DNA from: Nocardia rosealba
GTDB lineage: Bacteria; Actinomycetota; Actinomycetes; Mycobacteriales; Mycobacteriaceae
Assembly: GCF_020216065.1 (NCBI RefSeq)
Contig: NZ_JAIWNA010000003.1
Span: 200,882 to 264,881 of the forward strand
DNA length: 64,000 nt
Reading direction: 5' to 3'
Under the pieces are notes generated by a model. The model saw only the letters and a program-made list of their open reading frames with translations. It ran no database searches and was not told the DNA's origin. This document shows positions 28,514-38,483 of the stretch, piece by piece (the stretch's first letter is position 1; every line of letters starts with the position of its first letter). The position numbers and the translations under genes were made by a program.

Positions 28514-29221
28514 ATGAGCACAGCGATCAGCGCCCTGCGTTCCTACGATCCCGCCGAAGTCCCCGAACCGGTGCTGCGTCGCCGCCGAACCGCCCGCGCT
28601 CCACGTCCTTTCGCGCTCGTGCGCGGACAGGGCCGCAACAGCGCGGCGCGGCGGGAAGTCGCCGCCCGCTTCATCCCGCATCCGCCGCAACCCTCGGCCC
28701 CGGCCGGGCCGGTCCGGCGCTCGCGCGAAGCCGAGGTGGTTCGTGGCGCCGAGCTCCGGGCCAGGGGCGCGCGGACCTTCGACATCACCGAAGCCGAGGT
28801 GGATCTCGCCTTCGCGACCGTGCCCCGCTGGGAGTCGGCGCGGTCACGATCCGTGACCCGCGCGCTCGTCGGTGACCCGTCGACGATCGAAGCGCCGACC
28901 CGGCGGGTGCGTGCGGGCGCGCGGGCGTCCGATCGGGGGCCGGAATTTCGTGGGCCGCGCTCGGAACAGGCGCTCTACGCGAGAGTGGCCGGTTCCCGTG
29001 CGCGCGGTGCCCATCCGATGGTGCGGGTGCGTCAGGCGCAGGCGGGCTTGGCGGCGCTGGCGCTCACGGCGCTGGTGACCGCGTTGATCGTGGTGACATT
29101 CTTAGGGTTGGCGCATCTGCGGGCAGGCAGCTTCGGGGAGTGGACCGAGTCCTCGCCCGGCATCTCCCAGCAGGGTGACCACCCGCAGGTCGGCTTGTTC
29201 GAAACGCGACCCCAAAACTAG
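28514..29221 (+). CDS. SOS-controlled single-pass membrane protein (Rv2719c position)
   Basis: The 235-residue protein has a basic, Arg/Pro/Ala-rich cytoplasmic part (residues 1-180), one transmembrane helix (about 182-207, [21 protein letters not shown]) and a short outside tail. It sits where M. tuberculosis has Rv2719c (a damage-induced cell-division inhibitor/LysM wall protein) and Corynebacterium has divS. Unlike Rv2719c I see no C-terminal LysM domain. A LexA box and a GGAGG Shine-Dalgarno precede it. Likely a division inhibitor, by position and regulation only. Confidence 0.7.
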   Translation: MSTAISALRSYDPAEVPEPVLRRRRTARAPRPFALVRGQGRNSAARREVAARFIPHPPQPSAPAGPVRRSREAEVVRGAELRARGARTFDITEAEVDLAFATVPRWESARSRSVTRALVGDPSTIEAPTRRVRAGARASDRGPEFRGPRSEQALYARVAGSRARGAHPMVRVRQAQAGLAALALTALVTALIVVTFLGLAHLRAGSFGEWTESSPGISQQGDHPQVGLFETRPQN

Positions 29222-29275
29222 AACGCGTTGCTACCGTGACGATTGTCCCTGCCGGGCAGGCCGGTCGGGGCACGG

Positions 29276-30505
29276 ATGCGAGGTCACGTGCGCAGCTTTT
29301 GGATCGTTCTGCTCCTGGGTGTGCTGCTGGCCGTGGCGCCCGCGCCCCTCGTCCGGGCCGAACCCACCTACACCGCCTATCTGGACCTGCCCGCCGTCAA
29401 CGACGACGGTGAATTCGCCGGCGGCATCCATCCGGCGCTACCCCTGAGCGCCGAACCACTGCGTACGGCGCTCGACCAGGCCAGAGCCGACGGGATCGCG
29501 CCGAGCAGGTATTCCACACTGCTGCACCAATATTGGCTCGTCGTCGCCACCGACAACGCGGGGATCGATCCAGCCGGCTGGGCGCCGGAGCGTGGCGTGG
29601 CAGCCAACACGGACACCTTCACCCGCGTGTACGTGAACTACTTCCGCATCGCCGCGGCCCGCCCGGACTTCTACTGGGCCGGGTTGGCGGGCATCGCGGG
29701 CGGCTCGTTCGCATCGGGATTCTTCGACGTGGGCGATATCGGCGCCCTGCTGTCGGTGCCCGGAATCCACGAACTCGGTACGGCCGTCGCCGACCTGCTG
29801 CGCGCCACCCCACCGGAACTTGTCGCCGCCGTACCGCCCGATATCGCCGCGCTCGCCCTGCTCGGTCCGCGCCTGACCGCCGATGACCTGGCGTGGTACC
29901 AGACCAGGCTGATCATCATGCAGCGCCACATCTTCACGGATCTGGTGCCGATGCACGAGGCCTACCTCGCCGACGGGATGACGGCGATCGACGAGATGCA
30001 TGCTGCGGGCCTGCTCGACGACGCCATGCACGCGGCCTGGGCCGGAATCGACAACGGCACCGGCCTCGCCGAAGCGCTGGTGACCATGGCCGACCGCGAA
30101 CAGAACCACATCGTGCCCGAGCAGTGGGACGCCACCGCCGCCGGCCGCGGCGGCCTGGGCCGGGTGCTCACCTACGTCACCACCGTCGCCGGCAAACCCG
30201 CCCTGGCGGGCGCCCGGGCACCCGGTGTGTACGCGCCCGCCACCGTGCGCTCGCCGCTTCCCGGCAGCGGGCTCGGCCTGCGGATGCCGCTGCCCGCGTT
30301 CAACTGGGCCGACCGTGCCGACCGCTGGGCCTACCTCGCCGCCGATCTGGTGCCGCGCCACCTCGACCTGGCCACCGACCCCGCGCGAGCCGTGGCCGTG
30401 TACCGCGAGCCGTTCCCGGGCAAGCTCGACCGGGGCCGGTTGGTCGCCCGGCTGCCCGACGTGATCGCGGACCTGACCACGCAGTGGCAGGTGACCCATA
30501 CCTGA
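29276..30505 (+). CDS. Secreted protein of unknown function
   Basis: About 409 residues starting MRGHVRSFWIVLLLGVLLAVAPAPLVRA, a clear signal peptide with AXA-type cleavage; a TTG at 29243 could add 11 residues. The mature part is mostly helical and acidic, with LHQYWLVVATDNAGIDPAGWAPERG, HEAYLADGMTAIDEMHAAGLLDDA and a Pro-rich region near 330. I do not recognise a family. It lies between the SOS gene and nrdR, an insertion relative to M. tuberculosis. No promoter motif is obvious in the 54 bp upstream. Confidence 0.7.
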   Translation: MRGHVRSFWIVLLLGVLLAVAPAPLVRAEPTYTAYLDLPAVNDDGEFAGGIHPALPLSAEPLRTALDQARADGIAPSRYSTLLHQYWLVVATDNAGIDPAGWAPERGVAANTDTFTRVYVNYFRIAAARPDFYWAGLAGIAGGSFASGFFDVGDIGALLSVPGIHELGTAVADLLRATPPELVAAVPPDIAALALLGPRLTADDLAWYQTRLIIMQRHIFTDLVPMHEAYLADGMTAIDEMHAAGLLDDAMHAAWAGIDNGTGLAEALVTMADREQNHIVPEQWDATAAGRGGLGRVLTYVTTVAGKPALAGARAPGVYAPATVRSPLPGSGLGLRMPLPAFNWADRADRWAYLAADLVPRHLDLATDPARAVAVYREPFPGKLDRGRLVARLPDVIADLTTQWQVTHT

Positions 30506-30570
30506 GCGGTATCCTGTCAAGAGTCATGGAGTAGCGAAGTGAACTGCGCACCGACGAAGGAACCCCTCGG

Positions 30571-31038
30571 ATGCATTGCCCGTATTGCCGTCACCCCGAC
30601 TCGCGTGTCGTCGACTCGCGGGAAGTCGAGGAGGGCACGGCGATTCGCCGCCGACGTTCCTGCCCGTCGTGCGGGCGCCGGTTCACCACCGTCGAGACCG
30701 CGGTGCTTTCGGTGGTCAAGCGCAGCGGTGTCACCGAACCGTTCAGCCGCGAGAAGGTGATCGTCGGTGTGCGACGCGCCTGCCAGGGCCGCGAGGTCGA
30801 CGACGACGCCCTGAACCTGCTTGCCCAGCAGGTCGAGGACGCGGTGCGCGCCAAGGGATCTCCGGAAGTCCCCAGCCACGAGGTGGGCCTCGCCATCCTC
30901 GGACCCCTGCGCGATCTCGACGAAGTGGCCTACCTGCGCTTCGCCTCGGTCTACCGATCCTTCACCAGCGCAGACGATTTCGAACGCGAGATCACCGAGA
31001 TGCGCGCTGCTCGCGCCGCTACCGCAGCCACCGACTGA
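30571..31038 (+). CDS. nrdR: Ribonucleotide reductase repressor NrdR
   Basis: The 155-residue regulator has an N-terminal zinc ribbon ([18 protein letters not shown] ... [11 protein letters not shown]) and an ATP-cone domain ([27 protein letters not shown]). It senses ATP/dATP and represses nrd operons. Its position beside lexA is conserved in actinobacteria. It converges on hrpA, leaving 65 bp with no clear terminator. Confidence 0.96.
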   Translation: MHCPYCRHPDSRVVDSREVEEGTAIRRRRSCPSCGRRFTTVETAVLSVVKRSGVTEPFSREKVIVGVRRACQGREVDDDALNLLAQQVEDAVRAKGSPEVPSHEVGLAILGPLRDLDEVAYLRFASVYRSFTSADDFEREITEMRAARAATAATD

Positions 31039-31103
31039 GCCCGCGTCGCCGCACCCGTGCTGCCCGTGGGTCGGTTCGCCCACTTCTTCGCCGAACCACC
31101 CCG

Positions 31104-34100
31104 TCAACGGCGGATGGAGGCGATCGCCTTTTCGATGCGTTTGGTCGACACCGGGTACGGGGTCCCCAACTTCTGGGCGAACAGGCTGACGCGTAATTCC
31201 TCGATCATCCACCAGATCTCGGTGACATCGCGGGCGTTGCGGCGGTTGTCGGGAAGACTGCGGACGAGTTTGTCGTAGGCGGCGAGCATCCGGTCGACCT
31301 CGACCATCCCCTGCCGGTCGCGCACCGCCGAACCGGGCAGCGACTCGAGGCGCTGGGCGGCGGCGAGCAGGTAGCGGGGGAGTTCACGCAGCCGGGTGCG
31401 TCCCCATTCGGCGACGAATCCGGGGAACAGCAGGTCGTCGAGTTGATGGCGGACGTCGTCGGCGATGTCGGTCTCGGCGGTGTCGGCGAGAGTGGCGCGG
31501 GCCTGATGCGCTGCCGACAGCACCGGCGTCACCAGGCGGATCAGTTCGCTGACCGTGCCCGCCAGTTTCGGGCGAACGGCGGCGACGAGCTTGTCGAATT
31601 CCTCCGGCGTGCGCACCGGACCACCGGCGCGAGCGATGAGCTCGTCGGCGGCGGCGACCCGGCAGTCCTCCACGAGCTTGTCCAGGGAACCGTCGGGGTT
31701 CTGGCTCAAAGCCAACCGGTCTGCGGCCGACAGCCCGGCGGTGACGGCACGGGTGGAGGTCGGGACGGCGGCGAGCAGCAGGGTACGCACGCCCGCGCGC
31801 ATGGCGGCGGCCTGTTCGGCGGGCGAACTCAGCACCCGCACGGCGACGCCTTCACCCTCGGGGACCAGGGCGGGATAGCCGGTGACGGTCTGCCCGGCCA
31901 CCTCGCGCCGCACCGTCGGTGCGACGGAACCGAGCGATTCGGAGGTCCACACGGTCGCAGGCGCGCGTTCGGCACCGGCGGTAGCCCGCGCGACGGACGC
32001 CGAAACCTGATCGGCCAGCCGGGTTTTCAGCTGCGGGAGGTTCTTGCTCTTGGCGAGCACCTTTCCGCTCTGATCGACAGCGGCGAAGGTCATTCGCAGG
32101 TGGTCCGGCAGGGCGGCGGGCGACAGGTCGTCGGCGCTGATGGTCACCGACCCGAGCCGCGACAGCTCCCGCGCCAACCCGATCCGCAACGGTTCCGCGC
32201 GTGGTGTGAGCCCCCGCAGGGCAGCCGACGCGAAGTCGGGCGCGGGAACCACCGCGCGGCGCAATGCCTTCGGCAGCGTCTTGATATAGGCGGCCGCGAG
32301 TTCCTCCCGCATGCCGGGAACCAGCCAATCGAAGCCCACCGCGCGCACGTGCGCGAGCTGCTCGACGGGGATGCGGACGGTGACGCCGTCGTCGTCCTTG
32401 CCCGGCTCGAACTGATAGGTGAGCGGGAAGGAGAGTTCCCCCTGACGCCACGCATCGGGGAAATCGGTGGGGTCGAGGGCGGCAGCGCCGGCGTTGACCA
32501 CGGTGTCGGTCGAGAAGTCCAGCAGCCCTGGGTCTTTGCGTTCGGCCTTGCGCCACCAGGAGTCGAAGTGGCGCACCGACACGATGTCGGCGGGAATGCG
32601 CTGGTCGTAGAACTCGAACAGCACCTCGTCGTCGACGAGGATGTCGCGTCGGCGCGCCCGGTGCTCGAGGTCGGCGACATCGTCGACGAGCGCACGGTTG
32701 CGTGCGAAGAACCCGTGCCGGGTCTGCCATTCACCCTGCACGAGGGCATGGCGGATGAACAGTTCGCGCGACAGCTCCGGATCGATGCGCCCGTAGTCGA
32801 CGGGGCGGCCGGTCACCAGCGGCACACCGTAGAGCGTGGCCCGTTCGTAGGCGCGAGCCGCACCACGCTTGGCCGACCAATGCGGTTCCGAATAGGTGCG
32901 TTTCACCAGGTCACCGGCGAGCCGCTCGGCCCACTCCGGTTCGATCCGCGCCGCGATGCGCCCCCACAGCCGCGAGGTCTCCACCAGTTCGGCCGCCATC
33001 ACCCAGCGCGGCGGCTTCTTGGCCAGCGACGAGCCGGGGAAGATCATGAACTTGGCATTGCGCGCCCCGAGGAACTCCCGCGACTCCGCTTCCCGCACGC
33101 CGAGGTGCGAGAGCATGCCCGCCAGCAACGACTGATGGATCTGCGCGCTCGGCCACGGCATCGCCGCCTCGGCCTCGGCAACCGCCGAATCAGTGTTCCC
33201 CGCAGCATCTTTCGCACCGGAGCGACGGCCATCGGCTGGTGGCTGCCCGGCCCCACGGCCACGAGACTTTCGGCCGCCCCGCCCCGGCCCCGCCCCACCG
33301 TCTCCCGACGGCAGATGGCCCGTGCTGTCCCAGCCGAGCCCACGGGTGATGGTGCGCAGCTGACCGTGCAGGTCCTGCCACTCCCGGATCCGCAGGTAGT
33401 GCAGGAACTCGTCGCGGCACATACGGCGGAACTGGTTGGACGACAACGACTTGCGCTGTTCGGTCAGGTAGTCCCACAGGCGCAGGTAGGCCAGGAAGTC
33501 CGAGCCGTCGACGGTGAAGCGGGCATGCTGGGTGTCGGCGGCCTGCTGATGCTCCACGGGCCGTTCCCGCACGTCCTGGATCGACAGCGCCGCGACGATC
33601 ACGAGCACTTCGTCGAGGCAGCCGTTGCGGTTGGCCTCCACCAGCATGCGGGCCATGCGCGGATCGACCGGCAGTTGGGCCATCTCCCGGCCGACCGGGG
33701 TCAGCGTGAGATGCCCACCCGATTGTTCTTCGCTACCGACAGCTTTGGAGCTGCCGTGGGCGAGTGCGCCGAGTTCCTCGAGCAGGGCGATGCCGTCGCG
33801 GATCGCACGCCGGTCGGGGGCCTCCACGAACGGGAAGCTCTCGATATCGCCGAGGCCGAGCGCGGTCATCTGCAGGATGACCGCGGCCAGATTGGTACGC
33901 AGGATCTCCGGTTCGGTGAACGCGGGCCGCGACTCGAAATCGTCCTCGGAATACAGGCGGATGCAGATGCCGTCGGCGACACGACCACATCGACCCGAAC
34001 GCTGTCGCGCCGAAGCCTGCGACACCGGTTCGATCGGCAGCCGCTGCACCTTGGTGCGCATCGAATAGCGGGAGATGCGCGCTGTTCCCGGGTCGATCAC

Positions 34101-35204
34101 GTACCGGATGCCAGGCACGGTCAGCGACGTCTCGGCCACGTTGGTGGCGAGGACCACCCGGCGACCGGTGTGCGGGGCGAACACCTTGTGCTGTTCGGCC
34201 GCCGACAGGCGCGCGTACAGGGGGACGATCTCGGTGCGCGGCAGTCTCAGGTCGCGCAGCGAATCGGCGGTGTCGCGGATCTCGCGCTCGCCGGACAGGA
34301 ACACCAGCACGTCACCGTCGCCCTCGGCGAACAGTTCGGTGACCGCGTCGCCGATGGCATCGGTGGGGTCGCGGTCGACGACGCGGGTGTCGTCCTCGTC
34401 GTCGGTGCCCGGCAGCTCCAAAGACAGGGGGCGATAACGAAGTTCGACCGGATAGGACCGGCCCGACACCTCGACGATCGGGGCCGGGGTGCCGTCGGCG
34501 GCGGCGAAATGGCGGGCGAACAGCTCGGGGTCGATGGTCGCCGAGGTGATGATCACCTTGAGATCGGGCCGTTTCGGCAGCAGCTGCTTCAGGTAGCCGA
34601 GCAGGAAGTCGATATTGAGGCTGCGCTCGTGTGCCTCGTCGATGATGATCGTGTCGTAGCGGCGCAGCAACCGGTCGCGCTGGATCTCGGCGAGCAGGAT
34701 GCCGTCGGTCATCAGCTTGACCAGCGTGCGGTCCGAGGCCTGATCGGTGAACCGCACCGTGTACCCGACCACGTCGCCGAGTTCGGTACCCAGCTCCTCG
34801 GCGATGCGTTCGGCGACCGTGCGCGCGGCCAGCCTGCGCGGCTGGGTGTGCCCGATGGTGCCACGGATACCGCGACCGAGTTCCAGACAGATCTTGGGGA
34901 TCTGGGTGGTCTTGCCCGAGCCGGTCTCACCGGCCACGATGACGACCTGGTTCGCGGCGATGGCGGCGGCGATGTCCTCGCGGCGCGCCGAGACCGGCAG
35001 CTGCTCGGGATAGGTGATCGACGGAACCGCCGCGCGGCGATTCGCCACGCGAGTCTCGGCGGTGGCGATCTCGGCGTCCAGCGCGGGCAGGTCGTCGGGG
35101 CGCGCCCGGTCCAGTTTGCGCCGGAGCCGATATTCGTCGCGCAGCGAGACCTCCGCCAGGCGGGTGCGCAGCGCGCGGGTTCCGGTGCTAGCTGTCCTGG
35201 TCAT
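31104..35204 (-). CDS. hrpA: ATP-dependent RNA helicase HrpA
   Basis: The 1366-residue DEAH-box helicase has motif I AGETGSGKTTQ, motif II IDEAHERSLNIDF, motif III SATID, motif VI QRSGRCGR, then HA2, OB-fold and the large DUF3418 C-terminal region. Near residue 630 (33,180-33,310) lies a Gly/Arg-rich low-complexity insert with several RGG-like triplets. Start ATG 35204 (MTRTASTG); an upstream ATG at 35234 is in frame. HrpA resolves collided or stalled ribosomes in E. coli. A 1554-residue plus-strand frame across it is an antisense shadow. Confidence 0.93.
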   Translation of the reverse strand: MTRTASTGTRALRTRLAEVSLRDEYRLRRKLDRARPDDLPALDAEIATAETRVANRRAAVPSITYPEQLPVSARREDIAAAIAANQVVIVAGETGSGKTTQIPKICLELGRGIRGTIGHTQPRRLAARTVAERIAEELGTELGDVVGYTVRFTDQASDRTLVKLMTDGILLAEIQRDRLLRRYDTIIIDEAHERSLNIDFLLGYLKQLLPKRPDLKVIITSATIDPELFARHFAAADGTPAPIVEVSGRSYPVELRYRPLSLELPGTDDEDDTRVVDRDPTDAIGDAVTELFAEGDGDVLVFLSGEREIRDTADSLRDLRLPRTEIVPLYARLSAAEQHKVFAPHTGRRVVLATNVAETSLTVPGIRYVIDPGTARISRYSMRTKVQRLPIEPVSQASARQRSGRCGRVADGICIRLYSEDDFESRPAFTEPEILRTNLAAVILQMTALGLGDIESFPFVEAPDRRAIRDGIALLEELGALAHGSSKAVGSEEQSGGHLTLTPVGREMAQLPVDPRMARMLVEANRNGCLDEVLVIVAALSIQDVRERPVEHQQAADTQHARFTVDGSDFLAYLRLWDYLTEQRKSLSSNQFRRMCRDEFLHYLRIREWQDLHGQLRTITRGLGWDSTGHLPSGDGGAGPGRGGRKSRGRGAGQPPADGRRSGAKDAAGNTDSAVAEAEAAMPWPSAQIHQSLLAGMLSHLGVREAESREFLGARNAKFMIFPGSSLAKKPPRWVMAAELVETSRLWGRIAARIEPEWAERLAGDLVKRTYSEPHWSAKRGAARAYERATLYGVPLVTGRPVDYGRIDPELSRELFIRHALVQGEWQTRHGFFARNRALVDDVADLEHRARRRDILVDDEVLFEFYDQRIPADIVSVRHFDSWWRKAERKDPGLLDFSTDTVVNAGAAALDPTDFPDAWRQGELSFPLTYQFEPGKDDDGVTVRIPVEQLAHVRAVGFDWLVPGMREELAAAYIKTLPKALRRAVVPAPDFASAALRGLTPRAEPLRIGLARELSRLGSVTISADDLSPAALPDHLRMTFAAVDQSGKVLAKSKNLPQLKTRLADQVSASVARATAGAERAPATVWTSESLGSVAPTVRREVAGQTVTGYPALVPEGEGVAVRVLSSPAEQAAAMRAGVRTLLLAAVPTSTRAVTAGLSAADRLALSQNPDGSLDKLVEDCRVAAADELIARAGGPVRTPEEFDKLVAAVRPKLAGTVSELIRLVTPVLSAAHQARATLADTAETDIADDVRHQLDDLLFPGFVAEWGRTRLRELPRYLLAAAQRLESLPGSAVRDRQGMVEVDRMLAAYDKLVRSLPDNRRNARDVTEIWWMIEELRVSLFAQKLGTPYPVSTKRIEKAIASIRR

Positions 35205-35307
35205 TGCGCCTACCAGCCTAGCGAAGCACGCCACCGGTTTTCCCGGCGCGCCCGTCGTCGGCGGCGTGCTTCACCCGGATCACCGACATCTCATGCGAAG
35301 ATGCGGC

Positions 35308-36093
35308 ATGACCAAGCACCGGTCTCGGCGCGTCCCCGCCTCTGGACTGTCCGGAGGGTGCGACGAAGGAGTGCCCGGAGGGAGCGAAGAGGTGGGGTTC
35401 AGCGCCGAGACCCGCGGCGCCAGCCGCCAAAAGATTCAGCTGAGCGGCTCGGTGCGCACGGCGTGGTGGATCAGGGCATACCGGATCGGCTTCGGACTGC
35501 TCGGTCTCGTCGCCCTGCTGTGGATTCCCCTGCGCAACCTGGACTCGCCGACATTCTCGATCGCGAACTACTTCAGTTACTTCACCATCGAGTCGAACAT
35601 CCTCGCCGTGATCGTGCTGCTCGTCGGTGGCCTGCTCGCGCCGCAGGGACCCGGCTGGCAGGTGGTGCGCGGCGCGGTGACGCTGTACATGCTCATCACG
35701 ATGGTGGTGTACGCGGTGCTGCTGGCCAACATCGACGTGATGCTCACCGACAAGTGGATCAACGACATCATGCACCGGTACCTGCCGCTGGTCCTCGTCG
35801 CGGACTGGCTGCTGGTCGCCATGGGCCGTCGGCTGGCGGCGACACCGGAGCTGGTCGGGAAGTGGTTGATCTTCCCGCTGCTCTACGGTGCCTACACGCT
35901 GATCCGCGGCCCGATCGTCGACTGGTATCCGTACCCGTTCATCGACCCGCGCCACCAGGGCTACCTGTCGATGACGCTCGGCCTGATCGTGTTGAGCATC
36001 GTGTTCGCGGTGCTCGCGGTTGCCATGGCGTCGCTGGGGGACATGCCCGCGTGGTGGAGGGCCCGACGAGCGCGCGAGGGCGAGCCGGTGTAA
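35308..36093 (+). CDS. Pr6Pr-family membrane protein
   Basis: The 261-residue protein has six transmembrane helices from about residue 52 to 245. Segments such as NYFSYFTIESNILAVIVLLVG, ADWLLVA and YPYPFIDPRHQGYLS match the actinobacterial Pr6Pr family (putative six-TM proteins, sometimes called FAR-17a/AIG1-like). The start is uncertain: ATG 35308, ATG 35293 and GTG 35391 are all in frame, and the first 45 residues are not hydrophobic. Function unknown. It is divergent from hrpA and ends 10 bp before the aminotransferase. Confidence 0.75.
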   Translation: MTKHRSRRVPASGLSGGCDEGVPGGSEEVGFSAETRGASRQKIQLSGSVRTAWWIRAYRIGFGLLGLVALLWIPLRNLDSPTFSIANYFSYFTIESNILAVIVLLVGGLLAPQGPGWQVVRGAVTLYMLITMVVYAVLLANIDVMLTDKWINDIMHRYLPLVLVADWLLVAMGRRLAATPELVGKWLIFPLLYGAYTLIRGPIVDWYPYPFIDPRHQGYLSMTLGLIVLSIVFAVLAVAMASLGDMPAWWRARRAREGEPV

Positions 36094-36103
36094 GTGTGGA
36101 GCC

Positions 36104-37327
36104 ATGAATGCGCTCTGGCATGGATTCGCCGATATGGGTGCCGTCACTCGTGACGGTGCGTTCGTTGTCGCTCGAGGTGACGGTGCCTACGTCTACGACA
36201 CCGACGGCAACCGATACCTCGACGCCACCGCGGGTCTGTGGTTCGCCAATGTGGGACACGGTCGCGGGGAGATCGCCGACGCGGTCGCCGAACAGTTGCG
36301 CACCATCGCCCACTACTCGAACTTCGGTGACCTCACCGAGCCCGCCACCCAGGAGCTCGCCGAGAAGCTGTCGGCCATCGCGCCCGTGCCCGGCAGCAAG
36401 ATCTTCTTCACCTCCGGTGGTTCGGACTCGGTGGAGACCGCCGCGAAGCTGGCGCGGCGCTACTGGCACGAACAGGGCCGCGCCGACAAGAAGATCCTGG
36501 TCGGGCGACGCCTGGCCTACCACGGCATGCACTACGCCTCCACCTCGCTCGGCGGTCTCACTCCGAACAAGGAGGGCTACGGCGTCCTGGTCGATGACAC
36601 CCGCACTGTCGAATGGAACGACGCCAAGGCGCTGCTCGCCCTGATCGAGGACGTCGGCGCCGAACGGATCGCGGCGTTCTTCTGTGAGCCGATCATCGGT
36701 GCCGGTGGGGTGTACCTGCCGCCCGAGGGATACCTGGCCGAGGTGCGCCAGATCTGCCGCGACCACGACATCCTGTTCGTCGCCGACGAGGTGGTCACCG
36801 GCTTCGGGCGGATCGGCGGCTCCTGGTTCGCCTCCACCCGCTTCGACCTGCAACCCGACCTGATGACCACCGCCAAGGGCCTCACCTCCGGTTACCTGCC
36901 GATGGGTGCGGTGTTCATCGCCCCGCACCTGGCCGAGCCGTTCTACGCAGGCGGTGTGTGGTTCCGGCACGGGTACACCTACGGCGGGCACGCCGGTGCG
37001 GCCGCGGCGGCGCTGGCCAACCTCGCCATCGTCGAACGTGAGGGTCTGCTCGAGGAAGCGGCCCGGCTCGAGACCACCCTGCACACCGCCCTGGCCCCGT
37101 TGGCCGATCACCCGCGCGTGGCGGAGGTCCGCAGTGGCCTCGGTGCCGTGGCGGCCGTCCAGCTGGCCGACCCCTCCGAAGGTCCAGCATTGGTGAAAGC
37201 CCTTCGCGCCCAGGGAATTTCGGGTCGTGCTGCCGGAGCGGGCGCCATGCAGATCTCCCCGTCCTTCGTGATGACCGACGCCCAGGTGGCCGAACTCGCC
37301 GACGGGTTTTCGCGCGCCCTGGGCTGA
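36104..37327 (+). CDS. Class III (omega) aminotransferase
   Basis: The 407-residue PLP enzyme has the pattern of omega-amino acid:pyruvate aminotransferases: DGAYVYDTDGNRYLDATAGLWFANVGHG, FFTSGGSDSVETAAKLARRYWHEQG, YHGMHYASTSLGG, ADEVVTGFGRIG and the PLP lysine in MTTAKGLTSGYLPMGAV. It moves the amino group from an amine or beta-amino acid to pyruvate. The Shine-Dalgarno GGAG lies 5 bp upstream of ATG 36104. Amine donor unknown; no pathway neighbour is evident. Confidence 0.9.
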   Translation: MNALWHGFADMGAVTRDGAFVVARGDGAYVYDTDGNRYLDATAGLWFANVGHGRGEIADAVAEQLRTIAHYSNFGDLTEPATQELAEKLSAIAPVPGSKIFFTSGGSDSVETAAKLARRYWHEQGRADKKILVGRRLAYHGMHYASTSLGGLTPNKEGYGVLVDDTRTVEWNDAKALLALIEDVGAERIAAFFCEPIIGAGGVYLPPEGYLAEVRQICRDHDILFVADEVVTGFGRIGGSWFASTRFDLQPDLMTTAKGLTSGYLPMGAVFIAPHLAEPFYAGGVWFRHGYTYGGHAGAAAAALANLAIVEREGLLEEAARLETTLHTALAPLADHPRVAEVRSGLGAVAAVQLADPSEGPALVKALRAQGISGRAAGAGAMQISPSFVMTDAQVAELADGFSRALG

Positions 37328-37422
37328 TGCGCCGCACCGGCCCGTCGGCGAAACTCGCTGGCGGGCCGGGCGATTCGCCCGATACTCTCCTGCTCCGACG
37401 AAGTCAGGGGAGGGAACCCACG

Positions 37423-38481
37423 TTGCAGGCATCCGTCACGGTGACACCGGACCAGCTACCGGAACTACTGCTACATGTCGCCGTGGTGCGGCCCGTATTC
37501 CTCTGGGGCGCACCGGGAATCGGGAAGAGCTCGCTGGTGCGCACCTTCGCCGACTCGCTCGGCCTCGACTGTGTCACCCTGCTCGGCACCCAGCTCGCAC
37601 CCGAGGACCTCATCGGGGTGCCCCAGATCGTGGACGGCCGCAGCAGGTTCGCGCCGCCCGAACTGATCGCCCGCGACCAGCCCTACTGCCTGTTCCTCGA
37701 CGAACTCAACGCCGCCTCGCCCGAGGTGCAGAAGTCGTTCTACTCCCTGATCCTGGATCGGCGCATCGGCACCTACGAACTGCCCGAGGGGTCGGTGGTG
37801 ATCGGGGCGGGCAACCGGGCCACCGACAACGCGCTGGCCCGCCCGATGGCCTCGGCGCTGGTCAACCGCATGGTGCACCTGCATCTGCGCGCCGATGTGG
37901 ACGACTGGCTGAAATGGGCGGCCGTCAACGACATCCATCCGTGGGTGATTCGCTACCTCACCCAGCGCCCGGACCACCTGTGGTCGGCACCGCCCAAAAC
38001 CGAGGCGCCCTTCTCCACCCCACGTGGGTGGCACATGCTCTCCGACGCGCTGTATTCCTGCGGCGACGACATCGACGACACCACGCTGAATGTGCTGGCG
38101 ACCGGCACCCTCACCCTCGGCCACGCCTCGGGCTTCCGCGCCTTCGTCAAGACCGTGCGCCACGCCTTCGACCTCGACGCCGTCTTCAAGGGCGATGCCG
38201 CCTGGCCGCGCGATCCGGCCGACCGTGACCTGCTGTACTTCCTGGCCGAGACGATGCGGGCCCGCCTCGTGAAGGAACTGCCCGGCGACCGCGACCACAC
38301 CTCCGCCTCGGTCCGCCGCTTCGTACTGCGCGCCAAGTCGCTGCTGGTGGAGCTGGCCGAGATCTCCGTGGAATGCGCGCAGTTGGTGATCGCCGCCGAT
38401 GCCGAGGGTGTCCCCGTGCTGCCGTCGTGGTTCCTCATCGAGGTGTCGCGTGATCTGCCGCGACTGGCCGCGCGGCGCTGA
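37423..38481 (+). CDS. MoxR-type AAA+ ATPase
   Basis: The 352-residue ATPase has Walker A LWGAPGIGKSS, Walker B CLFLDELNAASPEVQ, sensor 1 GAGNRATDNALARPM and Arg finger region ALVNRM. This combination is typical of MoxR proteins of the APE2220-like branch. TTG 37423 is chosen as the start because AGGGGAGGG lies 6-16 bp upstream; an ATG at 37327 would add 32 unconserved residues inside the aminotransferase stop region. It is paired with the following metallopeptidase-VWA gene, 2 bp away, as a probable chaperone-like complex. Confidence 0.85.
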   Translation: MQASVTVTPDQLPELLLHVAVVRPVFLWGAPGIGKSSLVRTFADSLGLDCVTLLGTQLAPEDLIGVPQIVDGRSRFAPPELIARDQPYCLFLDELNAASPEVQKSFYSLILDRRIGTYELPEGSVVIGAGNRATDNALARPMASALVNRMVHLHLRADVDDWLKWAAVNDIHPWVIRYLTQRPDHLWSAPPKTEAPFSTPRGWHMLSDALYSCGDDIDDTTLNVLATGTLTLGHASGFRAFVKTVRHAFDLDAVFKGDAAWPRDPADRDLLYFLAETMRARLVKELPGDRDHTSASVRRFVLRAKSLLVELAEISVECAQLVIAADAEGVPVLPSWFLIEVSRDLPRLAARR

Positions 38482-38483
38482 GC

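Noticed and set aside
31443..36107. Plus-strand frame of 1554 codons across hrpA
   Set aside because: It is antisense to hrpA, whose minus-strand product has all DEAH helicase motifs. Long stop-free antisense frames are common in high-GC DNA, and the translation has no recognisable domain.
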